NCBI GenBank assembly: GCA_021521415.1
Contig: JAIQDT010003863.1
Location: forward strand, 229,749 to 293,748
Direction of reading: 5' to 3'
DNA length: 64,000 bases
Source: Bidens hawaiensis
Lineage: Eukaryota > Streptophyta > Magnoliopsida > Asterales > Asteraceae
Part shown: positions 1-11,520 of the stretch, in pieces
Layout: each line of letters begins with the position of its first letter
Position numbering within the stretch: the stretch's first letter is position 1
Translations under genes and position numbers: made by a program
The notes under the pieces: model-generated
The model's database searches: none
The model's input: only the letters and a program-made list of their open reading frames with translations
What the model was told of the DNA's origin: nothing

Positions 1-744
1 TAGTAATCAAATTATTAATGGAAACTTTGGAGATACGTTGGGTTTATTATATTAACTATTTAGAAATTTGAATTGGAAATTGAGTTGTTTGTTTCCTATG
101 TCTTGTCATGAAGTAAAGAACACGATGATGATTATGATCATATATTTTCAAGTTTCAACTTTCAAGAGTGTGTACGTACGTAAGAGGCAAGAAGTAAAAG
201 TCAAGAGTCAATGCTCGTGTGCATGTACCTATACGTATAGTTGTTGTATATAATATATGTGTTTACACAGGTGTGGAACGGAGAACAGATGACTTACCAA
301 CAGCTTGCTCTGAATTTTTCAAAAGGAGACCCACCGAATTAACTAACGAGTACGTCGAATGAAACAAAAAAGGTTCTCTCATCCGTACACCAACTTCAAT
401 AAATTTACAGTACCAATCTCAAACAGATTGTACAGTAGACTTTTTATAATCGCAAATGATATCGGGTAAAGTCAGTATTAATTAATTCGGTACTTGTTTT
501 TGAGATTCTCGGTAACATTATTTTTAGATTCAGTACTGAGTCCATCCCTAATGATAGTCGAAAAAGGTAGTACTAGCTATATGACTTTGTTATACTAAGG
601 GTGTTCTAGGCATGTATCGGGATGGCTTCAGGTTGGTTGGCTACACTATGCCACTGCTAACCTTTCGGGTAGCTAAAATCCAAGCTCCGTCAATGTTCTC
701 ATTGGTTGGTTATTCTTCATAAATCTTAATCTATCTCTAATAAT
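1..744. other. AT-rich intergenic, no gene seen
   Basis: No reading frame of gene-like composition or length was found on either strand. The short frames are broken and AT-rich. Nothing recognisable as an RNA gene or a repeat boundary was seen. Confidence 0.5.
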
Positions 745-1397
745 TTAGGGTTGTAAACGAACCGAGCGAACGAAGCTTTGTTCATATTCGTTTGTTTAGA
801 ATTAAACTTGTTCACGAACGCTAACTGAATGGAAATTCTTGTTCGTGTTTGTTTGTTAAGAAATTGAACTTGTCCACGAACGCAAACGAACATTTACTAT
901 TTAAAAATGAATTAAAAAAAGCAATATTATTAAGTTAAAATATAAAGTTCAGCAGATGGTAAACATGAACATAATCATTCCCTAATTGGCGGTTAGGTTA
1001 TGTTCTGATAATGTCACCGAAGCACAAGTTAGATTTGTTGTTAGCTAAAGCGAGACTTTATAGAACAAACTTTAAACAAAACGAGCTGAACATAAACAAT
1101 AAAATTATAAAATTTAAATGTTAGCTAGGTAGGTTATTACCAAATAAAAGAATTAAAAAAGATATAAAGCAAACCTTTAACTAATGAACACAAACAAACG
1201 AACGTAGACGAACATGAGTGAAGACATGAGCAAGCGTTCATGAACACACATTAACGAACATGGCCGCTGTTCATGTTCGTTTATAACTAAACGAACAAAA
1301 TTTCTTGTTCGTGTTCATCCATTTATTAAACAAACAAACTTTCCGCTAAACAGTTCACGAACTGTTCACTGAACGTTTAGTTCGTTTACAACACTAC
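745..1397. mobile_element. hAT-like MITE with CGAAC/GTTCG-rich arms
   Basis: The ends are inverted: TAGGGTTGTAAACGAAC on the left, and on the right a sequence whose complement reads TAGTGTTGTAAACGAAC. The interior is a quasi-palindrome built from many GTTCG and CGAAC words, with AT-rich DNA in the middle. The flanks CTAATAAT and CTAATATC resemble a decayed 8-bp target duplication, so the exact ends may be off by 1-2 bases. There is no transposase. The hAT assignment rests on the 8-bp duplication and the TAGGG end. Confidence 0.6.
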
Positions 1398-1629
1398 CTA
1401 ATATCCTTATAAGTCTTTATAAATTTCAATACACTCCTCAAGTTTGAGATGCTACTTTCTCATTGAGTCGTTGGTCAAGTTCTCTCTATAATTCCACATC
1501 ATCCTCTATACACCCCTAATACCCTAATATCAGTTTAATTCTTTTTCAGTTAATATAAACATATCATATATCATATGACCGGTATGATTTTGCTCTTACA
1601 CGATCTATATGACGTACTACCAAGACATC
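1398..1629. other. AT-rich spacer
   Basis: Nothing supported was seen here. Confidence 0.4.
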
Positions 1630-1773
1630 TTGTTTGATCACTATTTGTTCTCATACGCACATATAATGATACAACTAAATGCAATAGTGTCTTTATGGTT
1701 GTTTGATCACTATTTGTTCTCATACGAACATATAATGAATGATACACAACTTAATGCAATAGTGTCTTTATGG
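1630..1773. repeat. Tandem duplication, two units of about 70 bp
   Basis: The unit starting TTGTTTGATCACTATTTG at 1630 is repeated at 1699 with few changes. The second copy has a short insertion of about 5 bp. It looks like a recent local duplication with no coding content. Confidence 0.85.
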
Positions 1774-1924
1774 TGTCGGTGATATTTTTATAATTGTAGC
1801 CAAACAAAAAAATATATCTTACACCGACTAAGATTGAGAAAGTTTCATTTGTTCCTTGTCCGATAACTCATATGTAAGTATAAAAAGTAGTGTGTTATGA
1901 CCCATATTTTAATATTTCTATGAT

Positions 1925-3060
1925 TAGTAAACTAGGTAAATTTATGGCGCGTTGGAACGGGTTAATGTAATTAACAGTCGTACAACTTATCAAACCTTGG
2001 GGTACGGCTGCGAGTTTAGATGAATTCGATCAGTGTCGGGTTACGAAACTGGAAATAAACCTAAATAAACTTTGTTAATGCCCAAATACAACAAATTAAC
2101 ATAACAAAAACACGCGTTGTATTGGCGAATCAACAACAGTTCGGTTGGTATTTGGTTATGGAGCCAAAAGTAAGTAAAGCAAAACATAAAGTCATCCACA
2201 TCTAAATACAACAATTTAACATATTTAATAAATAAAATAATGCGGCAAACAAAAAAAAACATTCGTGTCGCAGTAGTGAACTAATATGAATCCGTTGATT
2301 CCAAAATCAACAGAGAAAAAAATGCGGTAAAAATTGTGTGTTTCGTTCTCAAACTGACGCAAATTTGGTCGGAATCGACGTTGTCGGCACTAAATCGTAA
2401 AAAATAATCGCGTGTTGTGGTGGTTAACAGACACGTGTTCGGTTTGTATCAAATTACGACATTGAAATTATAGTAATAAGTTAAAACCTGCTCGTTGGTA
2501 AAATCAAAGCGTTACGGAGGTGAGTTGACGCAATTAGTTTAGTATCGGTTACGTTCAATGTTGGTAAAACCCGAGCATTGAAACCCACAACAAAAATTCG
2601 TCAAATTAACTTATAAAAAATTAAAAAGAAGTTTACTCGGTCGATAAACTCGGGCGCAGGTAAAACTCAAACGTTGTCATTCCGAAACGTTGAGATGGTG
2701 AATCGAAGCAAATTCTGACGATTTTGGTCATGTTCATTACGGCACCGGAACTAAAACAAAATAAAAACAAAATTATATTAAAATTGAGGTGGACCAATTG
2801 AGTAGCCTTAGTTGGTGAAACTCAGACGTTGGTAAACCCGAGCTTTGTCGGTCCCGGGCATCGAAGTGGGCGACTTCAGTTGGTTTTCGTTACGAAAAAA
2901 ATATAAAAATTGAGGTGGCCTACTGTGGTGGCCTCGATTGGTGAAACTCAGACGTTGATAAAATCTGAGCGTTGTCGGTCCCAAGCGTCACGGTTGGTCT
3001 CCATTACATTGGTTACCATACCATCACTAAAGAAAAAATATAATAAATTAGTGTGGCCCA
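1925..3060 (+). repeat. Dispersed repeat module, block A (forward)
   Basis: Several diverged copies of one module lie head to tail. Its recognisable words, in order, are GTAAAACCCGAGCGTTG, a GTCGGTCCC word, GTGAGTCGACACAAATT, GGTCGG, GTTACGTTCGTTATGGTACC and a tail like GGAACTAAAACAAAA. Copies are clearest at about 2500-2640, 2650-2770, 2790-2900 and 2925-3040. Spacing is roughly 100-150 bp but irregular. The same module recurs in block B in this orientation and in blocks C and D inverted. No protein reading is maintained through it. The family is unknown to me. Confidence 0.65.
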
Positions 3061-3362
3061 ATAATAGGTTGCCACTTTGACCCAATAAAAGGCTTGTGCC
3101 GCCAACCATGACTTTTACTATATATAAATAATAAGTGAACAACTAACAAATAACTCATGTTAGAATGATATACTATACCAAATCCGTAAATCTTTATGAT
3201 CTTTCACAATTAGAAACTACAATCTTATCTTATTTCTAGCCATTTCAAACTAATACTAAAAATGGAATTAAAAAAAATTAATGTCGCATAGATTCAAGGT
3301 TCAAACAAATAGCACAATTCATTAGAATGTGAACATACAAAGTGATAATGCAAGTACAACTA

Positions 3363-4433
3363 CTAGGGGCCCAATCCAAGAGCTGATTCAATGACGCCAT
3401 CAGTAACGACTTCAATAACTCTATCCCTAATTGTGGAGCTTTTAGTTGCATCCACAATCGCAATAAGTGTCACTATGAATGCATGATCCACATTAGCAAA
3501 AACTTCTAACATGAACCTATCCTTACTAAACCTTACATTCTCCGAAACTTCCATTGTGCGCATCTACAATAGTTAATCAGGAAAATTCAACAATATATAA
3601 ATTTTGACCTAGAGATTGAAACTAAAAGTTAACAAAGAAAAATTGGATCGATATGTGACATAGTCTCACAAAAATGGTAAAAATAAAATGTGGAAGAAAA
3701 ATTACTTGTGCTATAATATTAGATGAATCTCCCATATATATCGTGCAGTTTCTCTTGGACCAACTTCCTTTGAACATGAAATCCCATGCATCCTTCTTTC
3801 TTTTCTTGTTTGCCAAGAACACATGCACGTTAGTTTTAGATCGTACGGCATGTGCTGCTTGTGTGCTAAATATCATATCCGATTTTGCGACACTGTCGCC
3901 CAAATACACTTTCCATCGCTTATGTCCGGTCATCAACTGCAGATGAAATCAAACATCATTTCATGTCAGTTGTGGTGGAATCAGAACTTTTAGTTGTGGT
4001 GGAATCAGAACTTTTTAATTAGAGGGTCATCAAATGGTTTTTATTATAAAAGAACAGTTAATATATATATAAAGATTGATAAATTCTAGTGACTGGAGGG
4101 CTAATGGACCCTCTTGATCCTCTTGTAGTTATGCCACAAAGTTGGTTTTGGAATCAAAATTTAAAAGAATAATCAAAGATTAGGGATCACCTTGTCTCGA
4201 GCCATTGCGATAGGTCTGTCATCGGCATGTAGAAGCAAGAACTGATGATGGAAGATTGTGTTGCACTCTTTTGCTTTGAGTATAACTTTATGGTTTGTAT
4301 CCGTGACCAGAAGGCTGCCTTTTGAATTTGTTTCGACTATAACTTCAAGTGGATTCGAGATTACGAATTGACGTCCAATCACGCAAACTGGAGATACCGC
4401 AGGTTCATCCTCAGGCTGAGCCATCGTCATCAC
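3363..4433 (-). CDS. LURP-one-related (LOR, DUF567/Tub_2) protein
   Basis: Three exons on the minus strand: 4433-4191, 3936-3706 and 3563-3363. All joints are phase 0 with GT-AG introns, giving about 224 residues, the usual LOR length. Exon 1 holds the N-terminal strand region after an acidic-proline leader (VCVIGRQFVISNPLEVIVET, then LLVTDTN). Exon 2 has HKRWKVYLGDS, DMIFST and the FKGSWSKRNCTIYMGDSSNI stretch that aligns with the family's KGSW(F)ERSC-VYAGESS core. Exon 3 carries ENVRFSKDRFMLEVFANVDH followed by AFIVTLIAIVD, the family's C-terminal helix. LOR proteins have a tubby-like beta-barrel. LURP1 in Arabidopsis is linked to basal defence against oomycetes, but most members have no known reaction. 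The C-terminal tail after AIVDATK runs about 27 residues beyond the conserved part. No frame breaks were seen. The start was chosen as the first Met of the open frame; Met4 is an alternative. Confidence 0.85.
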
Positions 4434-4734
4434 ATACGTACAGAAATAATGTGTGTGGTGTCGTCAAAGTGAAGATGAGTTTGAGAAACTGGTAATTAAT
4501 ATGATGACAATATTGACCACTGTAGCAACAAGCGGGTTAATGTCAACATTACATATTATTGTTATATTGGACAATTTTGATCAATTAGTGGGGTGATAAG
4601 GTGTTGTGAGTGTGAAAAAGGTCATGGGTTCAATATACATGATGTACAATAATTTAGCTCTTAAAAAAAAAGAAACGAGTAAAAAAGCCTGATACAAGAA
4701 CGAATTACCAAAAAGTTTTTTTGATAACTAAATG
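4434..4734. other. Upstream region of the LOR gene
   Basis: AT-rich sequence that should contain the promoter of the minus-strand LOR gene. No clear TATA box stands out. Confidence 0.4.
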
Positions 4735-5110
4735 GTGTTTTACTCGGCGTGTTGCGCCGGGAAGGTCAGTAAAACTTGAACGTTGATAAAACCAAGCATT
4801 GTAGGTCCCGTTTTTTTAGGCGGTCAGTCGACACAAATTCGATCAGTGTTGGTTATGTGCGTTATGGTATCAGAACTAAAACTAAAAATAAAACAAAACC
4901 AATTTAAAAACTAAGGTGTACCAGTGGGGTGGCATCGATCAGTAAAGCTGAGCATTGGTAAAACACGAGCGTTGACCATCCCCGGCGTCGAGGCAGTGAG
5001 TCTACACAAATTTGGCCGGCCTCCGTTACGTTTGTTATGGTACCGCTCGTTACGGAACTGGAACTAAAAAAATAAAAACAAAATTGATACTTGGTCAACT
5101 TTCATTACGG
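4735..5110 (+). repeat. Dispersed repeat module, block B (forward)
   Basis: It carries the same words as block A: GTAAAACTTGAACGTTG, TAGGTCCCG, GTCGACACAAATTCGATCAG, GTGCGTTATGGTATC and GAACTAAAACTAAAA. A second, diverged copy begins near 4940 (GTAAAACACGAGCGTTG, CATCCCCGGCGTCG, TTACGTTTGTTATGGTACC). Together with block A it brackets the LOR gene. Confidence 0.65.
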
Positions 5111-5643
5111 TACAGATACTAAAACAAAATGCGGTGATTGTACGTAACTTCGGTCGGTTTCACTTAACAACACAATTATCCGGTCACCAAAGTTACTATT
5201 GAAAGACAAACCATTCGAATATATACAAAAACATAAATAACACAATTTAAAAAAATTAACAAACGTTTGGAGCATCAGAGAATCAAACCCCAGTTCCAAA
5301 CCAGTACAAACATTAATCATTGCCAATTAAACCATCTGGCCAACACCAATCCATATTCTAAGTATCAAAACCATTGATACATATATAAAACAGAATAACT
5401 CAAAAGTTCTCGATCATACTAATTAAATAATATACAATTATAATTTCTAAAAAAAGAATGATTATATATTTTATTTAAGGATATTGGTTTTTAATACTTT
5501 AACTTTCACTTGTTGGTTAATTTCACCGATTATATATTTTATTTTTATATTTTGTGACCGGTAGAATAGATTTATTATGTTTACTTTAAAGAAGGAATTG
5601 AAATAATAAAGTGAAAATAATATTAGTTATAGTGGTTAAGGGA
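5111..5643. other. AT-rich intergenic, no gene seen
   Basis: Only AT-rich sequence with short broken frames. Confidence 0.4.
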
Positions 5644-5651
5644 GTATAAAG

Positions 5652-5945
5652 TAGGGATAAGCGAAATCGGTACTGGTACCGGTTGGTATCGGTACCGAAC
5701 CGATACCGGTACCGATTTGGTATCGTCGGTACCAAATCGGTACCAAAGTTTTAAGTTTCGGTACCGGTACGGTACGGGACGGGACCGGTGTTTCCCGAAT
5801 TTTTGCCTTCAATCCAGGTACCGTCCCGGTCCCGTACCGGTACCGGTACCGAACCGAATATTTCGATACCGGTACCGGTACCAAGAATTCGCAAATTTCG
5901 GGACCGGGACCGGTCAGTACCGGTACGGTCCCGAGCTCATCCCTA
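5652..5945. mobile_element. hAT-like MITE made of GGTACC-type palindromes
   Basis: A 294-bp element. The 8-bp target duplication is GTATAAAG (5644-5651) and CTATAAAG (5946-5953). The terminal inverted repeats are TAGGGATAAGC and, complemented from the right, TAGGGATGAGC. The interior is almost entirely overlapping GGTACCGG and TACCGG words and is close to self-complementary over its whole length. Long open frames here on both strands encode only Val-Pro-Gly-Thr and Arg-Tyr repeats and are not genes. Confidence 0.85.
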
Positions 5946-5953
5946 CTATAAAG

Positions 5954-6479
5954 TACAAGCAAAATTGAACTTTGTTATGTGCTTTTTAGGTGTAATAGAC
6001 TTTTAATGTTATTTGCTTGTTCAGTTGTTTGGAAATTTTTTCAAAACATAAAAGTAAACTATGGTTCTAGCCTTCTAGGTTAAGTTTGAAAAAGGTGATA
6101 CAACTATCTATTATCTACTAGGGGAAAGTTCATGTACATTTTGATCTTAACATGAGTATGTAAAAAATAATGTTAATTTATTTAAAAATGCGAACGTAAG
6201 AAATAATACCAATCTACATAAACAATGACTTATAATAACAAAGAAAATAACCTAAAAACTACAACATATACCAGCAAATACTTATAATAGCAAAAGAAAC
6301 ATCTAATAATAACAACAAAATATAAATAAGCAAATACTTATAACGTCTCATAATCGAAAATTAGCAAATGCGAACAAAAAATAGCAGCAAACACCTATAA
6401 AAATAAACCTAATCATAATAACAAATTAGTTCTCACCGTTTTCATGTTAAAAATAAAATGTATTTGATCATGTTTCTTA
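5954..6479. other. AT-rich intergenic, no gene seen
   Basis: Very AT-rich with many AATAA runs. Nothing supported. Confidence 0.4.
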
Positions 6480-6762
6480 TCTAATATATATATAATAAAA
6501 GTTTGGTTTTGCTAGGCAGTCAAGTGACGGTCCAGTATTGGGCCACTGTATATTTTTTCTTTTTTGTTTTGGCTTTTTATTTTTATTTTTTTAGTTTCGT
6601 TATCGTAACGAGCGTAATTGAAACCGATTAAACTCGTGTCGACTCACCGTCACAACACCCAATTCTGGCAACACTCAGGTTTTACCGACTCACCATCGTA
6701 ACGCCCGGATTTTACTGACTTTTTATTTAGTTACAGTATCGTAACGAACGTAACCTCCGACC
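6480..6762 (-). repeat. Dispersed repeat module, block C (inverted)
   Basis: Reverse complement of the module in blocks A and B: TTTAGTTTCGTTATCGTAAC, then GTGTCGACTCACCGTC, then the CTCAGGTTTTACCGAC word. It probably continues as block D, with the MITE at 6771-7369 inserted in between. Confidence 0.6.
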
Positions 6763-6770
6763 GAATTCGC

Positions 6771-7369
6771 TGGGGGTGTTCAAAATTTGATTCAAATTAG
6801 AAACATTCAAAATTCGATCCGATTCGAAGTCGAATATGAAGATTCGAATTAGATTTCAAAATATTCGAATTCGATTCGATTCGTTTCAAGTGTAGTAATC
6901 GAATACGAATTCATGATTTTTTATTCGATTCGATTCAAAATTCGAATACAAATTATACAATATTATTAATATATATTTAATTTATTAATTTGGGTCAAAT
7001 CCTTAAATAATAAATGTCAAAACATAATAATAAATCCCATATTTCTTAATTTTGCAAATACTTAATTTTGAACTTATTTTCATGTGATATTGTAGCTATT
7101 TTAAACTTATATTTATGTGTTTACATTGATGATTATGATTTTTGAAGTTTTTGACATATGTAAACTTGAATCAATTCAAATTCGATTCGAATTTGAGTTT
7201 CAAATACGAATATAATCGAATTTCGAATATGGGATGTAATACGAATACGAATAATCCAACTTTTAAATGAATGCGAATCGAATACGAATACCAGCAAAAA
7301 AATAAATTATTCGAATTATTCGATTCGATTAACTTGAAAATTCGTTATTCGATTCGATGAACACCCCTA
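6771..7369. mobile_element. hAT-like MITE made of TTCGAA-type palindromes
   Basis: A 599-bp element. The target duplication is GAATTCGC (6763-6770) and GAATTCGT (7370-7377). The inverted ends are TGGGGGTGTTC and, complemented from the right, TAGGGGTGTTC. The arms are dense in TTCGAA and GATTCGAAT words, with an AT-rich centre at about 6960-7160. There is no coding sequence. The element interrupts the inverted repeat module: CCGACCGAATTCG lies to its left and GAATTCGTGTCGACTC to its right. Confidence 0.88.
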
Positions 7370-7377
7370 GAATTCGT

Positions 7378-7935
7378 GTCGACTCACCACGACAACGCCC
7401 GTTACCGACATTGCTCGGGTTTTTCAACCCTTTTGTTTTAGTTTCGATACCGCTAAGAACTTAACTGTGGCCGACCAAATTTGTGTCGACTCATCGCCGC
7501 AACGCCGGGACCGATAACGCTCGGGTTTTACCAATGCCCAGGTTTTACCGATTCAACGTCGGGACCGACAACGTTCGGGTTTTACCAACCTTTTTGTTTT
7601 AGTTCCGGAACCATAACGAAAATGAACGAACCAACCGAATTCACGTTGACTCATCACCGCGACGCATGAGACCGACAACGCTCAAGTTTTACAAACGCAC
7701 GTTGACTCACCGTCGCCACACCTGTGAATGACAACACTCGGTTTTACCAACATTTGGGTTTTACCGACCTAAAAACGTCGTTTTAAATTTATTTGTTATA
7801 TATTAATTTGATGAATTAATTTTTTGAGTTTCAACGCTTGGATTTTACCAGTGTCGTTAACAGCGTACCGTAAAGAACACGACGCGACAGGTACATGACC
7901 AGATCCGAGGTAGAACACTAGTTTTGAAGTATTTG
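7378..7935 (-). repeat. Dispersed repeat module, block D (inverted)
   Basis: At least three inverted copies. The word GCTCGGGTTTTACCAA (or near variants) recurs near 7410, 7530, 7560-7590 and 7740. GTGTCGACTCA or GTTGACTCA recurs near 7377, 7485 and 7650. TTTTGTTTTAGTTCCGG precedes a TAACGAA word. A short frame at 7481-7669 falls in it and is not a gene. Confidence 0.65.
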
Positions 7936-8728
7936 TTAAAGCTAGTAACAATGAAACTTAGACCGAGTTTTATATGCGGCGACCTTTGTTAATAATTACT
8001 TTCATAATTAACGACCATGCATGTTAGGGATTATCTTAGTGCACTTTTTAAACTATCTTCTAACCCATGTAATTTTTGAAAGCTACGACTAAACCTACAA
8101 ATATATGTAAACCACATGGAACATTAAGTAATTAACTCTTTATTATATTATCTAAAATCATCCATCCTTCACACTCTAAGATTCTAACACTCACCGTTTT
8201 GAGCATAGGAATACTCTTTATCACTCTAATTTCACATTGGGGAATTTTATGTCACTTACTTGTTTGGGAATATTTTTAAGCATAAAAGTTACCTGTGATG
8301 TTGAGTTGAGTTTTAAATTAAAGAAGTTGGAGATCCCGCGCGTTATGATGACTCGAACTTGATTTGTGAAACCCTAACGTCTACTCTAGTTACCTTGTCG
8401 ATACCCGAAAGTATCCAAGCCGTCTAGCTATAGCTGCTTTAAACCAGTGCGTTGCAGCGGAGACTCGACAGTAACTGATCAGTCGATGTCGGTTCTATTC
8501 ATTATGGTATTGTAAAAAAAGACGTTTTATAGCCAAAGTTGAGCAGTTAAATGTCTTCTACCAAAAGTGTAAACGACGTGAAACTTTGGTGGCTAAAGTT
8601 TGAAGAACAAATAACTTTGGTGACCAAAGTTGAAAGTTTAAAACATTTCAATTTGCCTCGTAAACTTTGGTCTAGTTGAAGATTTCAAACCTTCCAATTT
8701 TCATTTTTAATATTTTGGTGACTAAAGT
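7936..8728. other. Intergenic, with one weak module copy
   Basis: No gene. Near 8445-8520 the words GCGTTGCAGCGGAGACTCGAC and TTCATTATGGTATTGTAA look like another degraded forward copy of the block A module. From 8520 to 8720 the motif GTGACTAAAGTT (or GGTGACCAAAGTT) recurs several times. Confidence 0.4.
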
Positions 8729-9120
8729 TAGGGTGTGTTTGGGATTGCTTATTTAAGTGAAAAACGGACTTTTTGTTAAAAGAACTTATAAACTTATGAC
8801 TTTTTTAAAAAAAGTTTTCAAATAAATGTTTGGATTAGCTTATGTGTTGGGGGAAACCAAAATGACTAAAAAAGACATTCTTTTTTAAATGGAGTGTAAT
8901 GGGTTTTGAGGGTAAGAGGGGTGTAATAGGTAATTCAAACCCATTAAGTTAATAAGTTACATATTCCTAACTTTTCATAACCCTTTTATTTTGCCTTGTC
9001 CAAAAATTAAAATCCATAAAATCTTATGGTTTGCAAAAACACCTTATACCCCTTATTAACTTTTTAAAAAGTTCATAAATCATAAGTTGATGAAAATAAC
9101 AAATCCCAGACACCCCCTTA
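8729..9120. mobile_element. MITE with TAGGGTGTGTTTGGGATT-type ends
   Basis: The left end is TAGGGTGTGTTTGGGATTGC; the right end complemented reads TAAGGGGGTGTCTGGGATTT. The subterminal arms also pair (ACTTATAAACTTATGACTTT against a right arm with CATAAATCATAAGTTGATG). No convincing target duplication is left. The similar but shorter element at 16289-16468 appears related. Confidence 0.65.
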
Positions 9121-9690
9121 CGGCTATTAAACTTTTCAACTTCTATTTAATATTTTGGTGGTCGAAAATCTCAAACTTCCTTTAAAATATAATAACAATT
9201 GAGATACTTAAAGTATAGTTTATTCTTGTTGAAAAGTATTGGTCGTACCTTGTTCCTAATTTTTTTCTTTGAACATTGAAGTAAATTGGTAAATTTACTT
9301 GCTTGTTCCCAACGCCAAGATGATAGACATAATGTGAACGAAAACATTGACATCATATCCTGGGAAAGACTAGTAGTATGGTCGTTTAAGAGCAATATGT
9401 GACAATTTTAGAGGTTGTTGTGAGTCGCATACATGCCGATTGCCACGTGTTAGAAGGTTGGTGAGATTGGAGACGGCCAAAGACGTAGTAGATTCAATGT
9501 TGTTAATATCAATACACGCATGTGACGGTGGCTTAAGAAAAAACGATGCCCTTGACCAGATCTTTCATTTTAAGTTCTAGTTTATGTGCAAAATTGTGGC
9601 AACTCCCTCTGCATGTGTGCGGTTCATGTCGGTTTTGTAAAACATGTTGTGTTGTATTAAATAAGCTTTTTTTTTAAAACAAGACATAGT
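9121..9690. other. Intergenic, no gene seen
   Basis: A broken frame at 9171-9395 has no gene-like composition. Nothing else was seen. Confidence 0.4.
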
Positions 9691-10463
9691 TAGGGGATTG
9701 TTTGGTTCACTAAAAATTTATGTACGTATTGAAATGTTTCAAAGAAATTGGATTTCAATGAATTTGAAATTAATTCCAATGAAAAAAATTATGGCGTTTG
9801 GTTGATAAATTTATGAAAAGGACTTAGAATGTAAAAATGACATGATTACCCTTAAAAAGCCCCTCACCCTTCAATCGTGCATTCAATCATCATCTATCTC
9901 CCAACCCTAATTTTCTCCCTCAGGGAACATTAGTTTATAAACCGTCATTAGTTCATTACATCTATTCTGGTTCGTGCTCACAATAATCTGGAGGAATATG
10001 TATTACAATGTTTTTGAAAAAAAAGTGAAAAAAAAAAAACAAACTTTAAAAATGATTTGTTATGTCGACTGGAAGCTATACATGAACTGAACACTACTAG
10101 ATTTGAATTTCATGGGGTTTTGCCTTTTGGGTCTAGCATCTAGCAGGAAAACAAATTGATTCAAGTGGTTATAGTATTCAACGAGAAACCAAAGAAAAAC
10201 TATATGGGTTTAATTATTTATGTTTTATTTAAAATTATGGAAAATAAGATATCAAGGGCTTTTTGGTAAGAATTGAAGTATTGAACATTCCTATGAAATG
10301 TTCTGAATTCCTTGAGTCATTGGAAGGAAAGTTGAATTCCTTTGAATGAGTGAATGTTTTCAAATTCCAATTCCTTTCCTCATTAACCAAACACAATTTT
10401 GAAAGAAGTGTTTTCCAATTCCAATATAATTTCCTTGAATTCCATAAACCAAACAGACCCTTA
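9691..10463. mobile_element. MITE with TAGGGGATTGTTTGG-type ends
   Basis: The left end TAGGGGATTGTTTGGTTCA pairs with a right end that complements to TAAGGGTCTGTTTGGTTTA. The arms contain repeated GAATTCC/GGAATTC words (AAATTGGATTTCAATG at the left, TTCCAATTCC at the right). The roughly 770-bp length and AT-rich centre fit a non-autonomous hAT-like element. A target duplication could not be fixed. Confidence 0.6.
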
Positions 10464-11520
10464 TAGTGACCTCGTTTATTCTTAACCGTTGATCATACTA
10501 AATTACTAATCAATGGTACATAGTCTTTCCTACGAAAATCATCCTTTGTGTCTGATCCACCCCCACAATTACTAAACGTACCTACAACTTATTGTTATTT
10601 CCGGTCAGACCTTTATGTATTATTCATTTTCCAAGAGTTTGTTGTCTTACTCTAAGGAGCTCTTCCCTAGTTACATGTTGGCTAACTTCATCTCTAACAT
10701 GGAAGAAATAAAGACTGGAAAATGAATATCTCAATGCCAAGGTCAGACTACAAGAAAGTTTAGGGATGAATTGAAATTGATTACATAACCGAATAACCTT
10801 CACAATAAACAGCCAAACAAGTACTTATTTTATCATTTCAATCTTTTTCATCTGAGGACCTTTTAGTTGGTGCCCTGATTCGACAAACATACATTCCAAA
10901 TCCTAATATAATATATGTATTAGTTTAAATGTATAGTCACAGTAGCACGCCTGAATGATGATCATGCTGACAAGACTAAACACATATTAAGATAATTATA
11001 TACTGCCATTCAAAAATAAATAAAAAAACATAATTATAATATTAGTCAAATTACCTACCTCCGAAACGAGATTTGTTTAATCCCTGATATGAAGTCACCT
11101 TAATTCTGGTTAGTTAGCAATGCTTAATCAACCATGTAGACATGTTCCTATTCAAGCCATAGTTCAACTTGCATAAAACTAATTACATGTAACAGTGACC
11201 AGACAACATATATATTGACCCATGATATTGTCTTATTGAAGGACAAAGAGAGAGTTTGACAAACCTTAAAGATTCCACTTGATTCCTAAGATCAATAAGA
11301 CAAATGTCCCTCACTATAAGAGCAACCTTAACCAATGTCAGTAACACATATTCACTCCAATCTTGTAGTTCCTTCAACAGAATATTAGATTCGACCATAA
11401 AAATGGTAATGCTTAGATATTGATTTTTGTTTTTGGTAACCAACAACCCATAAGAACCGATAGACAAACCTCACGGGCCCCACCAATACCTTACTAAGTC
11501 GTTTTTTTGTCAACTTTCAG
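10464..11520. other. Upstream of the NPF gene; first exon unresolved
   Basis: The first recognisable NPF exon begins right after the acceptor CAACTTTCAG at 11520. Its frame meets a stop at 11461 without an ATG, so a short upstream exon with the start codon must lie here. I could not pick it with confidence. A minus-strand frame at 11183-11467 has no recognisable content. Confidence 0.45.

Noticed and set aside
5636..6006. Long overlapping frames on both strands (Val-Pro-Gly-Thr repeats)
   Set aside because: They come entirely from the GGTACC palindromes of the MITE at 5652-5945.
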